This document shows, in pieces, positions 36,463 to 45,177 of a stretch of 64,000 nucleotides of DNA. The position numbers were made by a program, and so were the translations under genes. The stretch comes from Variovorax sp. S12S4 (GTDB lineage: Bacteria > Pseudomonadota > Gammaproteobacteria > Burkholderiales > Burkholderiaceae_C), in contig NZ_JALPKR020000002.1 of NCBI RefSeq assembly GCF_023195515.1, positions 3,697,001-3,761,000 of the forward strand, read 5' to 3'. Positions within the stretch are counted from its first letter, which is position 1; every line of letters starts with the position of its first letter. The notes below the pieces were generated by a model. It ran no database searches and was not told the origin of the DNA. It saw only the letters and a program-made list of their open reading frames with translations.

Positions 36463-37875
36463 ATGAAAAAAACAGTTCGCCTGGCGGCGGCCGCAGTGCT
36501 GCCGATGATGTTTCCCGCGCTTGCCATGGCTGCCGAATTCGACGGCAGCAAGCTTTCTGCGCTCTGGGGTGTTCCGTTCGCGGGCATCCTGCTGTCGATT
36601 GCGCTGCTGCCGCTGCTGGCCCCGGGCTTCTGGCACCACCACTACGGCAAGATATCGGCCGCCTGGGCGCTGGCGTTTCTTCTTCCCTTTGCCGCAATCT
36701 ACGGGGCGCCGCTGGCCGGCGCCCAGCTGGTGCATGCGCTGGTGGAGGAGTACATCCCCTTCATCATCCTGCTCACCGCGCTGTTCACGGTGGCGGGGGG
36801 CATCCACATTCGCGGCAACCTGCATGGCGCGCCCGGGCTCAACACGGCCATTCTTGCGATTGGCGCTGTGCTTGCGAGCTTCATGGGGACCACGGGCGCC
36901 TCGATGCTGCTGATCAGGCCGCTGATCCGCGCCAACGACAACCGCGTGAGCAAGGCGCACGTGGTGGTGTTCTTCATCTTCATCGTGTCGAACGCGGGCG
37001 GTTCGCTCACGCCGCTGGGCGACCCGCCGCTGTTCCTCGGCTTCCTGAAGGGCGTCGACTTTTTCTGGACGGCGCGGCATATCCTGCCCAACACGCTGTT
37101 CCTGGTCGGCCTGCTGCTCGCGCTGTTCTACGTGATCGACCGCCATCATTACCGCAAGGAGGGCGTGCTGCCGTTCGACCCGACGCCCGATACCCAGCGC
37201 GTCGGCTTCGACGGCGCGGCCAACTTCTGGCTGCTCGGCGGCATCATCTTCTTCGTGCTGCTCTCGGGCATCTGGAAGTCGCCCACGGGCTTCGATGTGT
37301 TCGGCACGCGTGTCGGCTTGCCGGGGCTGGTGCGCGACATCGGCCTGATCGCCATCACGCTGCTTTCGCTCAAGATCACCTCGGCCAAGGTGCATGCCGA
37401 CAACCAGTTCGAATGGGGCCCGATGGCGGAGGTGGCCAAGCTGTTCGCGGGCATCTTCCTGACCATCATCCCGGTGATTGCCATGCTCAAGGCGGGCGTG
37501 CACGGGCCCTTCAGCTCGGTGGTGGCGGCGGTGACCCGGCCCGACGGCCTGCCCGATCCGGCGATGTACTTCTGGGCCACCGGCATCCTGAGTTCGTTCC
37601 TGGACAACGCGCCGACCTACCTAGTGTTCTTCAATACCGCAGGCGGCGATGCCGCCACGCTCATGACCACCTACGCCACCACGCTGGCGGCCATTTCGGC
37701 CGGCGCCGTGTTCATGGGCGCCAACACCTACATCGGCAACGCGCCCAACCTCATGGTCAAGGCCATTGCCGAGAGCCGGGGCGTTCGCATGCCCAGCTTC
37801 TTCGGCTACATGGCATGGTCGGTGGCCATCCTGATACCGCTGTTCGTTCTCTCCACCTTCATCTTCTTCCGCTAG
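36463..37875 (+). CDS. Ion-transporter-superfamily sodium:proton antiporter-like membrane protein
   Basis: Integral membrane protein, 470 aa, with a cleavable-looking N-terminal signal (FPALAMAAE) and about eleven helices. It contains the paired re-entrant SNAGGSLTPLGDPPLFLGFL and GANTYIGNAPNLMVKAIAE signatures shared by the NhaD/ArsB/citrate ion-transporter superfamily. Many database entries call such proteins sodium:proton antiporters. The transported ion cannot be told. It lies between pncB and a 2-hydroxyacid dehydrogenase, 14 nt from the latter, suggesting one transcript. Confidence 0.78.
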   Translation: MKKTVRLAAAAVLPMMFPALAMAAEFDGSKLSALWGVPFAGILLSIALLPLLAPGFWHHHYGKISAAWALAFLLPFAAIYGAPLAGAQLVHALVEEYIPFIILLTALFTVAGGIHIRGNLHGAPGLNTAILAIGAVLASFMGTTGASMLLIRPLIRANDNRVSKAHVVVFFIFIVSNAGGSLTPLGDPPLFLGFLKGVDFFWTARHILPNTLFLVGLLLALFYVIDRHHYRKEGVLPFDPTPDTQRVGFDGAANFWLLGGIIFFVLLSGIWKSPTGFDVFGTRVGLPGLVRDIGLIAITLLSLKITSAKVHADNQFEWGPMAEVAKLFAGIFLTIIPVIAMLKAGVHGPFSSVVAAVTRPDGLPDPAMYFWATGILSSFLDNAPTYLVFFNTAGGDAATLMTTYATTLAAISAGAVFMGANTYIGNAPNLMVKAIAESRGVRMPSFFGYMAWSVAILIPLFVLSTFIFFR

Positions 37876-37889
37876 GCGCAGACATCATC

Positions 37890-38876
37890 ATGAGCAAGCC
37901 CAAGATCCTGGTCGCACGCGCGATCTTTCCCGAAACCATCGAACGCCTCTCGCAGCATTTCGAAGTCGAGTCGAACCAGTCCGACGAGAGCTGGAGCAAG
38001 GAGCAGCTGATCGCCAGGCTCCAGGGCAAGCAGGGCGCCTTTACCACCGGCAGCGAGCGCATCGATGCCGCGGTGCTCGACGCATGCCCCGACCTGAAAA
38101 TCTGCGCCAACATGGCCGTGGGCTACAACAACTTCGATGTCGATGCGATGGCCGCGCACGGCGTGCTGGGCACCAACGCGCCCGACGTGCTCACCGAGAC
38201 CACGGCCGACTTCGGCTTTGCGCTCCTGATGGCCACGGCCCGCCGCATTACCGAAAGCGAACACTTCCTGCGCGCGGGCAAGTGGCAGAAGTGGAGCTTC
38301 GACATGTTCGCCGGCTCCGACATCCACGGCTCGACGCTCGGCATCATCGGCATGGGCCGCATCGGCCAGGGCATTGCCAAGCGCGGCGCGCACGGCTTCG
38401 GCATGAAGGTGGTCTATCACAACCGCTCGCGCCTCGACGCCTCGCTCGAGGCCGAATGCAAGGCCAGCTACGTCAGCAAGGAAGAGCTCCTGAAGACCGC
38501 CGATCACGTGGTGCTGGTGGTGCCGTATTCGCCCGCTTCGCACCACACCATTGGCGCAGCCGAAATTGCGCTGATGAAGCCGACCGCCACGCTGGTGAAC
38601 ATTGCGCGCGGCGGCATCGTCGACGATGCGGCGCTGGCCGTGGCGCTGCGTGAAAAGCGCATTGCGGCGGCGGGCCTGGACGTGTTCGAAGGCGAGCCCA
38701 AAGTCCATCCAGATTTGCTGACGGTGCCTAACGTGGTGCTCACGCCCCACATTGCGAGCGCCACCGTGCCCACGCGCCGCGCCATGGCCGAGCTTGCGGC
38801 CGACAACCTCATCGCCTGGTTCGGCGGCAAGGGGCCGCTCACGCCCGTCACGCCCGTTCCGGCGGCCGGCAAGTAA
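37890..38876 (+). CDS. D-2-hydroxyacid dehydrogenase (glyoxylate/hydroxypyruvate reductase type)
   Basis: NAD(P)H-dependent 2-ketoacid reductase, 328 aa. The Rossmann loop is GIIGMGRIGQGIA. The catalytic Arg lies in NIARGGIVDD, the Glu near VFEGEP and the His in LTPHIASAT. The early stretch ICANMAVGYNNFDVDAM fits the GhrB-like group. ATG 37890 starts MSKPKILVAR; a longer open frame overlaps the transporter gene and is a shadow. Substrates such as glyoxylate, hydroxypyruvate or 2-ketogluconate cannot be separated by sequence alone. Confidence 0.88.
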   Translation: MSKPKILVARAIFPETIERLSQHFEVESNQSDESWSKEQLIARLQGKQGAFTTGSERIDAAVLDACPDLKICANMAVGYNNFDVDAMAAHGVLGTNAPDVLTETTADFGFALLMATARRITESEHFLRAGKWQKWSFDMFAGSDIHGSTLGIIGMGRIGQGIAKRGAHGFGMKVVYHNRSRLDASLEAECKASYVSKEELLKTADHVVLVVPYSPASHHTIGAAEIALMKPTATLVNIARGGIVDDAALAVALREKRIAAAGLDVFEGEPKVHPDLLTVPNVVLTPHIASATVPTRRAMAELAADNLIAWFGGKGPLTPVTPVPAAGK

Positions 38877-38911
38877 CACCCACAAATCCAAGCGAAAACA
38901 GCGATCCCATT

Positions 38912-40282
38912 TTGCAATCGACCGACTTGATTCTTCTTCTGCTGGCCGCCTTTGCCGTGGTGCAGCTCGTGCTGGTGATCTGGCTGCTTGCGCGCCGCCA
39001 GCCCAAGCCCGACCACAGCGAAATGCTCACTGTGCTGGCCGCCATGGGCGCGGCCAACGAACGCACGGAGCGCGAGCTGCGCCATGAAATCGGCGAGAGC
39101 TCGCGCGGCGCGCGGCAAGAAACCGCACAGGCCTTCGCCACCTTCCAGCAGGCACTGGTGCAGCAGGGCGCCGAGGCCACGCGCACGCAGAACGCGCAGC
39201 TCGATGCTTTCTCGCTGCAGCTCGCATCGCTGCAGAAGAGCTTGGCCGACACGCTCAACACACAGCTGCAGGGCCTGAGCGATTCCAACGCACGCCGTCT
39301 CGCCGAAGTGCGCGAGACCATGGAAGCGCAGCTGGCGCAGCTGCAGCAGAGCAACACCGCCAAGCTCGACGAGATGCGCAAGACCGTCGACGAGAAGCTG
39401 CAGAGCACGCTCGAGGCGCGGCTGGGCGAAAGCTTCAAGCAGGTGGCCGACCGGCTCGAGCAGGTGCACAAGGGCCTGGGCGAAATGCAGACGCTGGCGG
39501 TAGGCGTCGGCAGCCTGCAGCGCGTGCTGACCAACGTGAAGACGCGCGGCGTGTTCGGCGAAGTGCAGCTCGAGGCGCTGCTCGAGCAGGTGCTCACACC
39601 GGACCAGTACGCCAAGCAGATCGAGACCAAGCCGCGCAGCGGCCAGCGGGTGGACTTTGCCATCCGCTTTCCGGGCCGTGGCGACGACGGCGCGCCGGTC
39701 TGGCTGCCGATCGACGCCAAGTTTCCGCGCGACGACTACGAGCGCCTGATCGATGCGCATGAGCGCGCCGATGCGGCCGGGGCGGAGCTTGCCGCGAAGG
39801 CCCTCGAGGCGCGCATCCGCAGCGAAGCCAGGTCGATTGCGGAGAACTACCTTGCCGCACCGCACACCACCGATTTCGCGATTCTGTTCCTGCCGGTCGA
39901 AAGCCTCTACGCCGAGGTGCTGCGCCGACCGGGCCTGATGGATGCCATCCAGCGCCAGCACCGCGTGACGCTGGCGGGGCCGACCACCTTGCTCGCAATG
40001 CTCAACAGCCTGCACATGGGCTTTCGCACGCTGGCCCTCGAGCAGCAGGCCTCGGAGGTCTGGAAGGTGCTGGGCGCGGTCAAGACCGAATTCGAGCGGT
40101 ACGGCGAATGGGTGTCGCGCATCAAGGAGCAGGTGGCCAAGGCCTCCGACACGCTCGACAAGGCCGACACGCGCGCCAAGCAGATGCGCCTCGCACTGCG
40201 CAAGGTCGAGGCGCTGCCCGAGGCGCAGTCGCAGGTGCTGCTGCCCCCCACGGCCGACAGCGAGGGCGACGACACTCCGTGA
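38912..40282 (+). CDS. rmuC: DNA recombination protein RmuC
   Basis: Membrane-anchored nuclease-fold protein that limits inversion and rearrangement of short repeats, 456 aa. An N-terminal helix (about 5-25) precedes a long coiled coil (about 40-180), then the RmuC domain with FGEVQLEALLEQVLTPDQY, VWLPIDAKFPRDDYERL (the nuclease-like Asp/Lys core) and LFLPVESLYAE. The start is a TTG at 38912; no in-frame ATG precedes it. Its stop overlaps the GTG start of the MFS gene (GTGA). Confidence 0.92.
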   Translation: MQSTDLILLLLAAFAVVQLVLVIWLLARRQPKPDHSEMLTVLAAMGAANERTERELRHEIGESSRGARQETAQAFATFQQALVQQGAEATRTQNAQLDAFSLQLASLQKSLADTLNTQLQGLSDSNARRLAEVRETMEAQLAQLQQSNTAKLDEMRKTVDEKLQSTLEARLGESFKQVADRLEQVHKGLGEMQTLAVGVGSLQRVLTNVKTRGVFGEVQLEALLEQVLTPDQYAKQIETKPRSGQRVDFAIRFPGRGDDGAPVWLPIDAKFPRDDYERLIDAHERADAAGAELAAKALEARIRSEARSIAENYLAAPHTTDFAILFLPVESLYAEVLRRPGLMDAIQRQHRVTLAGPTTLLAMLNSLHMGFRTLALEQQASEVWKVLGAVKTEFERYGEWVSRIKEQVAKASDTLDKADTRAKQMRLALRKVEALPEAQSQVLLPPTADSEGDDTP

Positions 40283-41442
40283 AAGGCTCCGAACTGCTGC
40301 GCGTGATCGGGGCCCAGGTGTGCCTGCACGCCACCATGGCCGGCATGCGGCTCGCAACGCCGCTGCTGGCGCTGCAGCAGGGATACAGCGCAGCGGCGGT
40401 CGGCGTGCTGATTGCGCTGTTCGCGCTCACGCAGGTGTTTCTTGCGCTGCCGGCGGGCAGGTTTGCCGATAGGCACGGCTTCAAGCGGCCGCTGTGGCTT
40501 TCGGTCCTGGCGGCTTCGGGCGGTGCGGGGCTCGTGGTGATCTTTCCGGTCTTCCCGGTCATGTGTCTGGCGGCGCTGCTGACCGGCGGTGCCACGGGCG
40601 CAACGGTCATTGCGCTGCAGCGGCATGTGGGCCGCTCCGCCACCAACGCCACGCAACTCAAGCGCGTGTTCAGTTGGCTCGCAATTGCGCCCGCGGTCGC
40701 CAATTTCGTCGGCCCGTTCGTCGCCGGCATGCTCATCGATCACGCCGGCCGGGCGCCCGCGGACATGCTGGCATTCCGGGTCTGCTTTGCGGCCATGGCT
40801 CTGCTGTCCATCGCCTGCTGGCTGTTTGCGCGCGGCGCGCACGAACCTCCGCCCGTCGCGCCCGCGGCAGGGGCCGCACCCACGCGGGCCTGGGACCTGC
40901 TGCGCGAACCGATGTTCCGGCGGCTGCTGTTCGTGAACTGGCTGCAGTCGTCGAGCTGGGACGTGCATGCCTTCGTGCTGCCCGTGCTGGGGCACGACCG
41001 CGGCATCAGCGCTTCGGTCATCGGCTCCATTCTTGGTGCCTTTGCCATTGCGGCGGCCGCCATCCGAGTCGTGCTGCCGCTCATCGCCTCGCGCGCGTCG
41101 GAGCGCAGCGTGATCCTGATTTCGACCATCGTCACGGCGGCGGTGTTCGCGGTCTATCCGCTGCTCGATTCGGCCTTGACCATGGGGCTCTGCTCCGTGG
41201 TGCTGGGCTTCGCGCTCGGGGCCGTGCAGCCCATGGTGATGAGCATGCTGCACCAGATCACGCCGCACGAGCGGCACGGTGAGGCGCTGGGCCTGCGGCT
41301 CATGACCATCAATGCATCGAGCGTGGCAATGCCGATGCTGTTCGGCTCGATCGGCGCGCTGATCGGCATTGCCGGCGTTTTCTGGGTGGTGGGCGCCGTG
41401 GTTGCGCTGGGTGCCCGGGCCACCTGGGGCTTGAAGGCCTGA
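40279..41442 (+). CDS. MFS transporter
   Basis: Twelve-helix major facilitator, 387 aa, start GTG overlapping the rmuC stop. Motif A is visible in PAGRFADRHGFKRPLW between helices 2 and 3. The N-terminus VKGSELLRVIGAQVCLHATMAGMRLATPLLAL and the final helix region are complete. No specific substrate group is recognised. Translational coupling to rmuC is probably incidental. Confidence 0.85.
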   Translation: MKGSELLRVIGAQVCLHATMAGMRLATPLLALQQGYSAAAVGVLIALFALTQVFLALPAGRFADRHGFKRPLWLSVLAASGGAGLVVIFPVFPVMCLAALLTGGATGATVIALQRHVGRSATNATQLKRVFSWLAIAPAVANFVGPFVAGMLIDHAGRAPADMLAFRVCFAAMALLSIACWLFARGAHEPPPVAPAAGAAPTRAWDLLREPMFRRLLFVNWLQSSSWDVHAFVLPVLGHDRGISASVIGSILGAFAIAAAAIRVVLPLIASRASERSVILISTIVTAAVFAVYPLLDSALTMGLCSVVLGFALGAVQPMVMSMLHQITPHERHGEALGLRLMTINASSVAMPMLFGSIGALIGIAGVFWVVGAVVALGARATWGLKA

Positions 41443-41469
41443 AAGCCCGAGGCGCGGCGCTGTTTGCGC

Positions 41470-42333
41470 TTACAGCTTGTAGAAGCGCTTGATGGCGTCC
41501 CACGCGTCTTCGGGCGCGTCGACGTACTCGAACAGCTTCACGTCCGTCGGCGAAATCACGCCTTCCTCGACCAGGAAGTCGAAGTCGATCAGCTTCTTCC
41601 AGTAGGCCGAACCGAACAGCACGATCGGCACCGGCTTCGACTTCTTGGTCTGCACCAGCGTGATCACTTCGAACAGCTCGTCGAGCGTGCCGAAGCCGCC
41701 CGGGAAGGCCACCAGCGCCTTCGCACGCATCATGAAATGCATCTTGCGGATGGCGAAGTAGTGGAACTTGAAGCTCAGTGCCGGCGTGACGTACGGATTC
41801 GCTTCTTCTTCCATCGGCAGCGCAATGGCAAGGCCGACCGAAAGGCCGCCACCTTCATGAGCGCCCCGGTTGGCCGCCTGCATGATGCCGGGGCCGCCGC
41901 CGGTGCAGACGAAGAGCTTGTCTTCGGGCTGCTTGCCTTCGCTGTATTGCGCCACCAGCTTGCCGAAGGCACGCGCCTTCTCGTAATAGTGCGAGCTGCG
42001 CGCCAGCCGGCGCCAGCGCTCGGCCGCGACGGCATCGCCGCTGGCTTCGGCCTGGGCGACCAGCGCGGCAGCTTCTTCCTCGCTGCGGAAGCGGGCGCTG
42101 CCGAACACCACCACGGTGTTTTCGATGCCGTGGGCGCGCTGCTCGAGGTCGGGCTTCATCAGCTCGAGCTGCATGCGGATGCCGCGGGTTTCGCGGCGCA
42201 GCAAGAACTCGGGGTCCGCGAAGGCGATGCGCGAGGGATCGGGGTCGAGCGGGAGGCCTTTTTCCGAATGCGTCTTGAGCGTGGCCCAGGCATCGGCGAG
42301 GCGTTTGTCGTGAAGGTCGTGCGTGTTGTTCAT
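41470..42333 (-). CDS. LOG-family (TIGR00730-type) nucleotide-binding protein
   Basis: Rossmann-like protein of the LOG (cytokinin riboside phosphoribohydrolase) superfamily, often mislabelled lysine decarboxylase, 287 aa. The motifs FCTGGGPGIMQAANRGA and the diagnostic PGGFGTLDELFE are intact, with Arg and Glu for phosphoribohydrolase chemistry. It is about 90 residues longer than classic LOG, with an N-terminal extension, as in several proteobacterial homologues. The substrate is probably an AMP-like nucleotide. The ATG at 42333 is followed by MNNTHDLHDKRL and has a GGAGG-like site. Confidence 0.85.
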   Translation of the reverse strand: MNNTHDLHDKRLADAWATLKTHSEKGLPLDPDPSRIAFADPEFLLRRETRGIRMQLELMKPDLEQRAHGIENTVVVFGSARFRSEEEAAALVAQAEASGDAVAAERWRRLARSSHYYEKARAFGKLVAQYSEGKQPEDKLFVCTGGGPGIMQAANRGAHEGGGLSVGLAIALPMEEEANPYVTPALSFKFHYFAIRKMHFMMRAKALVAFPGGFGTLDELFEVITLVQTKKSKPVPIVLFGSAYWKKLIDFDFLVEEGVISPTDVKLFEYVDAPEDAWDAIKRFYKL

Positions 42334-42394
42334 GGAGGAATCAGACAGGAAGACGGGTGCATTGTGCAGCCTTGCAACCGGCATGCCCGCCGGT

Positions 42395-43174
42395 TCAGAA
42401 AGTGCCGTGCCGCCCCGCACCTCGCACAAAACGCTCGGCGCCCGAAGCGCCTTCGGCCGCGACGATCGGAACACCCAGGCGTCCCTCCTGCTGCAGCGCC
42501 TCGGCGAGCGGCAACTCCCACTGGGCGTAGGCGGAATGGCGATCCGCCAGCATGCATTGCTGTGGAAAGGCCGCAATCTCGCGCGCAAGCGCTTCGGCTG
42601 TCTCGCGGGCCTGGCCCTTTGGCACGAGGCGGTTCACCAGGCCCATGGCAAGCGCTTCCTGGGCACTTACGGGCCGGCCCGTCAGGATGAGGTCAAGCGC
42701 GCGGCCCATGCCGACAATGCGCGGCAGCCGCACGGTGCCGCCGTCGATCAGCGGCACGCCCCAGCGGCGGCAGAACACGCCCAGCACCGCATCTTCTTCG
42801 GCCACCCGAAGGTCGGCCAGCAGGGCCAGCTCGAGCCCGCCGGCCACCGCATGGCCGCTGATGGCGGCAATCAGTGGCTTGCTCAGCGCCATGCGAGTCG
42901 GCCCCATGGGCGCGGAGCCGCCAGCCTCGGGGTCGAGCTCATTGCGCCGGGCAGGATCGGCGACCGCGCCCAGGTCAGCGCCAGCACAGAAGGTGCCGTG
43001 CTCGCCCCACAGCACGGCCACGCGCTGGCTTTCGTCGGCTTCGAAGCGCTCGAAGGCGGCGCGCAGCGCGTCGGCCATGGGCCGGTCGACGGCATTGCGC
43101 TGCTTCGGGCGGCTCATGACGATGGTGCTGACCGGCCCATCGATTTCGGTGCGAACGCTGGCGTACGTGTTCAT
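42395..43174 (-). CDS. Enoyl-CoA hydratase/isomerase family protein
   Basis: Crotonase-fold enzyme, 259 aa. The oxyanion-hole elements are GTFCAGADLGAV and ISGHAVAGGLELALLADLRVAEEDA, with the usual catalytic Glu region. The start MNTYASVRTEIDGPVSTIVMSRPKQRNAVDRPMADAL matches the family; the frame is open 27 codons further upstream over a terminator and is rejected. Substrate unknown; it could act in fatty-acid or aromatic side-chain breakdown. Confidence 0.88.
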   Translation of the reverse strand: MNTYASVRTEIDGPVSTIVMSRPKQRNAVDRPMADALRAAFERFEADESQRVAVLWGEHGTFCAGADLGAVADPARRNELDPEAGGSAPMGPTRMALSKPLIAAISGHAVAGGLELALLADLRVAEEDAVLGVFCRRWGVPLIDGGTVRLPRIVGMGRALDLILTGRPVSAQEALAMGLVNRLVPKGQARETAEALAREIAAFPQQCMLADRHSAYAQWELPLAEALQQEGRLGVPIVAAEGASGAERFVRGAGRHGTF

Positions 43175-43200
43175 GAGGGCAAAGGGTACGCCCATCAACG

Positions 43201-43226
43201 AAAAAAGGCTCCTTTCGGAGCCTTTT
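43201..43226 (-). terminator. Rho-independent terminator of efp
   Basis: On the minus strand AAAAGGCTCC-GAAA-GGAGCCTTTTTT: a GGCTCC/GGAGCC stem with a T tract toward lower coordinates. It lies about 34 nt after the efp stop. Confidence 0.88.
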
Positions 43227-43259
43227 GTCAGGGTGGCGGTTCGGCCCGCCAGCAAGCGC

Positions 43260-43814
43260 TTAGACGCGCTTGCGGTATTCGCCGGTGCGGGTGTCGATTT
43301 CGATCTTGTCGCCTTGCGAGACGAAGAGCGGGACCGGCACTTCGAAGCCGGTTGCGATCTTGGCGGGCTTGAGCACCTTGCCCGAGGTGTCGCCCTTGAC
43401 GGCCGGCTCGGTCCAGGTGATTTCGCGCTCGACGCTGGTGGGCAGTTCGACCGAAATGGCCTTGCCGTCGTAGAACACCACTTCGACGGGCATGCCGTCT
43501 TCGAGGTAGTTCAGGGCGTCGCCCATGTTCTCGGCTTCGACTTCGTACTGGTTGTACTCGGTGTCCATGCAGACATACATCGGATCGGCGAAGTAGGAGT
43601 AGGTGCACTCCTTCTTGTCGAGCACGATCTGGTCGATCTTGTCGTCGGCCTTGAAGACCACTTCGGTGTTGAAGTTGGCGATCAGGCTCTTGAGCTTCAT
43701 GCGCACGGTGGCGGAGTTGCGGCCGCCGCGGCTGTATTCGGTCTTGAGGACGACCATCGGGTCCTTGCCGTGCATGATGACGTTGCCGGCGCGGATTTCT
43801 TGAGCGATTTTCAT
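43260..43814 (-). CDS. efp: Elongation factor P, Arg32 (rhamnosylated) type
   Basis: Translation factor that rescues ribosomes stalled at consecutive prolines, 184 aa. Domain I starts [22 protein letters not shown]; the loop [17 protein letters not shown] has Arg32 in the position that carries a lysyl-lysine in E. coli. The EarP gene just upstream on the same strand shows that this Arg is rhamnosylated. The start at 43814 is the correct ATG (a longer frame runs into the earP gap). The terminator follows. Confidence 0.96.
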   Translation of the reverse strand: MKIAQEIRAGNVIMHGKDPMVVLKTEYSRGGRNSATVRMKLKSLIANFNTEVVFKADDKIDQIVLDKKECTYSYFADPMYVCMDTEYNQYEVEAENMGDALNYLEDGMPVEVVFYDGKAISVELPTSVEREITWTEPAVKGDTSGKVLKPAKIATGFEVPVPLFVSQGDKIEIDTRTGEYRKRV

Positions 43815-43990
43815 ATCAGGTTCTCTGGATGTTGGCCGCTCGGTGCACGGGGCCATGGGCGACGTTTGCAATGTTGCGGTGCAACGTCTTGCCGGCGTTC
43901 TTGGCCCCGCGGTACATGTCCCGCGGCAGGTTTGGCGGACAGCATCTCGGATCTGTGTAATCCGGGCCGAAATCCGCAAAGCCTGCTATT

Positions 43991-45088
43991 TTAGCTTTTT
44001 CCGGCGACCAGATGCCGCAGTTGCGTGACCAAGTCCTCTTGTTGGCACAGCCTTTGGCGGGCGGCGAGCACCGTTTCACGCCACGCGTCCAGCGTTTCGA
44101 GAGGGGGCAGGGCGCCGTCGCCAAAGCCGTTCCAGGCGTGGTGAAACTGCCGAAGCGAGGGCGGAGCGCCGAGCCAGTCGAGCCAGGCGCCGAGCTTCAC
44201 GTGGTGCGCGTCATCGTCCTGCGGGTAGATTTGCCAGACCAGCGGGGCGCCGGCCCAGAGGGCGCGCACCAGCGAATCTTCGCCGCGCACGAAGTTCAGG
44301 TCGCAGGTCCACAGAAGATGGTCGAAATCGGGCTGCGTGAGGTAGGGCAGGTATGAAATTGATAGCGCTCCCCAGTCTGAAAACCCGTGGTCCGGCCGTT
44401 GCCGGCTTGAAAAGAACGCCCTGATCGCATGGGCGGCGCGGCCTGAAGTCACCAGGAGCCGGGTCGGCTGCGGATCTGCCGCCAGTTGCTCGAGCAGGGT
44501 CGCCAGCGCCGGGGGTTCGTAGCAGAAGAGCGAGACGAGCCGCTCGCCTTCACGCCAGGGGATTTCCTGCGCCGCCAGCCATTGCCCGCGGTCGAAATGC
44601 GCCCGCCGTTCCAGGAGGCCGGGCTCCCGCAGCAGTCCGCCGGTGGCCGGCGTGAAGCCGGGATAGAAAAAGCGCTTGGTCAGTCCCGCACCAGGTCCCT
44701 TGAACACCGGCGAAGGCAGCCCGTGCAGCCGTTCCACATAGGGCTCGGCCGACAGGTATTCGAGATTGATCCACGCCCGGCCCGGCCCGCCCGCGGCCGG
44801 CGGCTCGGCGAAGCGGGCGATCAGCTCGGGTGCCGGTTCGCAGCCGAAGGCTTCGATCAGCACGTCGGGCGGCGGGGCCGCGGCCGCCTGCCGGACGGCG
44901 GCGGCGTCGAGCCAGTCGACCACGCTCACGCCCTCGCAGCCGGCGGGCGCCATCCAGTGCAGCGCCGTGGCGTCGTCGATCCACAGCCGGACGCACTCGC
45001 CGAGCGCTGCCAGCTGGCTGGCCAGCCGCCAGCACACGCCCAGGTCGCCGTGGTTGTCGATGACCTTGCAGAAGATGTCCCATTGCAT
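43991..45088 (-). CDS. earP: EF-P arginine rhamnosyltransferase
   Basis: Glycosyltransferase that adds rhamnose from dTDP-beta-L-rhamnose to Arg32 of EF-P, 365 aa, the usual length of about 370. The N-terminal DNHGDLGVCWRLA holds the conserved Asp pair (Asp11, Asp15), and the C-terminal CDLNFVRGEDSLVRALWAGAPLVWQIYPQ holds the nucleotide-sugar-binding motif. It lies upstream of efp (177-nt gap) on the same strand, the normal order. Loss of EarP is known to impair virulence or growth in several species. Confidence 0.95.
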   Translation of the reverse strand: MQWDIFCKVIDNHGDLGVCWRLASQLAALGECVRLWIDDATALHWMAPAGCEGVSVVDWLDAAAVRQAAAAPPPDVLIEAFGCEPAPELIARFAEPPAAGGPGRAWINLEYLSAEPYVERLHGLPSPVFKGPGAGLTKRFFYPGFTPATGGLLREPGLLERRAHFDRGQWLAAQEIPWREGERLVSLFCYEPPALATLLEQLAADPQPTRLLVTSGRAAHAIRAFFSSRQRPDHGFSDWGALSISYLPYLTQPDFDHLLWTCDLNFVRGEDSLVRALWAGAPLVWQIYPQDDDAHHVKLGAWLDWLGAPPSLRQFHHAWNGFGDGALPPLETLDAWRETVLAARQRLCQQEDLVTQLRHLVAGKS

Positions 45089-45177
45089 GGCGCCAGTGTG
45101 CCCGTCTTCGGCGGGCCGGGGCAGTGGTGGCTGCTTGGTATGCTGGCCGGCACCACAACATCCCGGAGCGAGAAACC

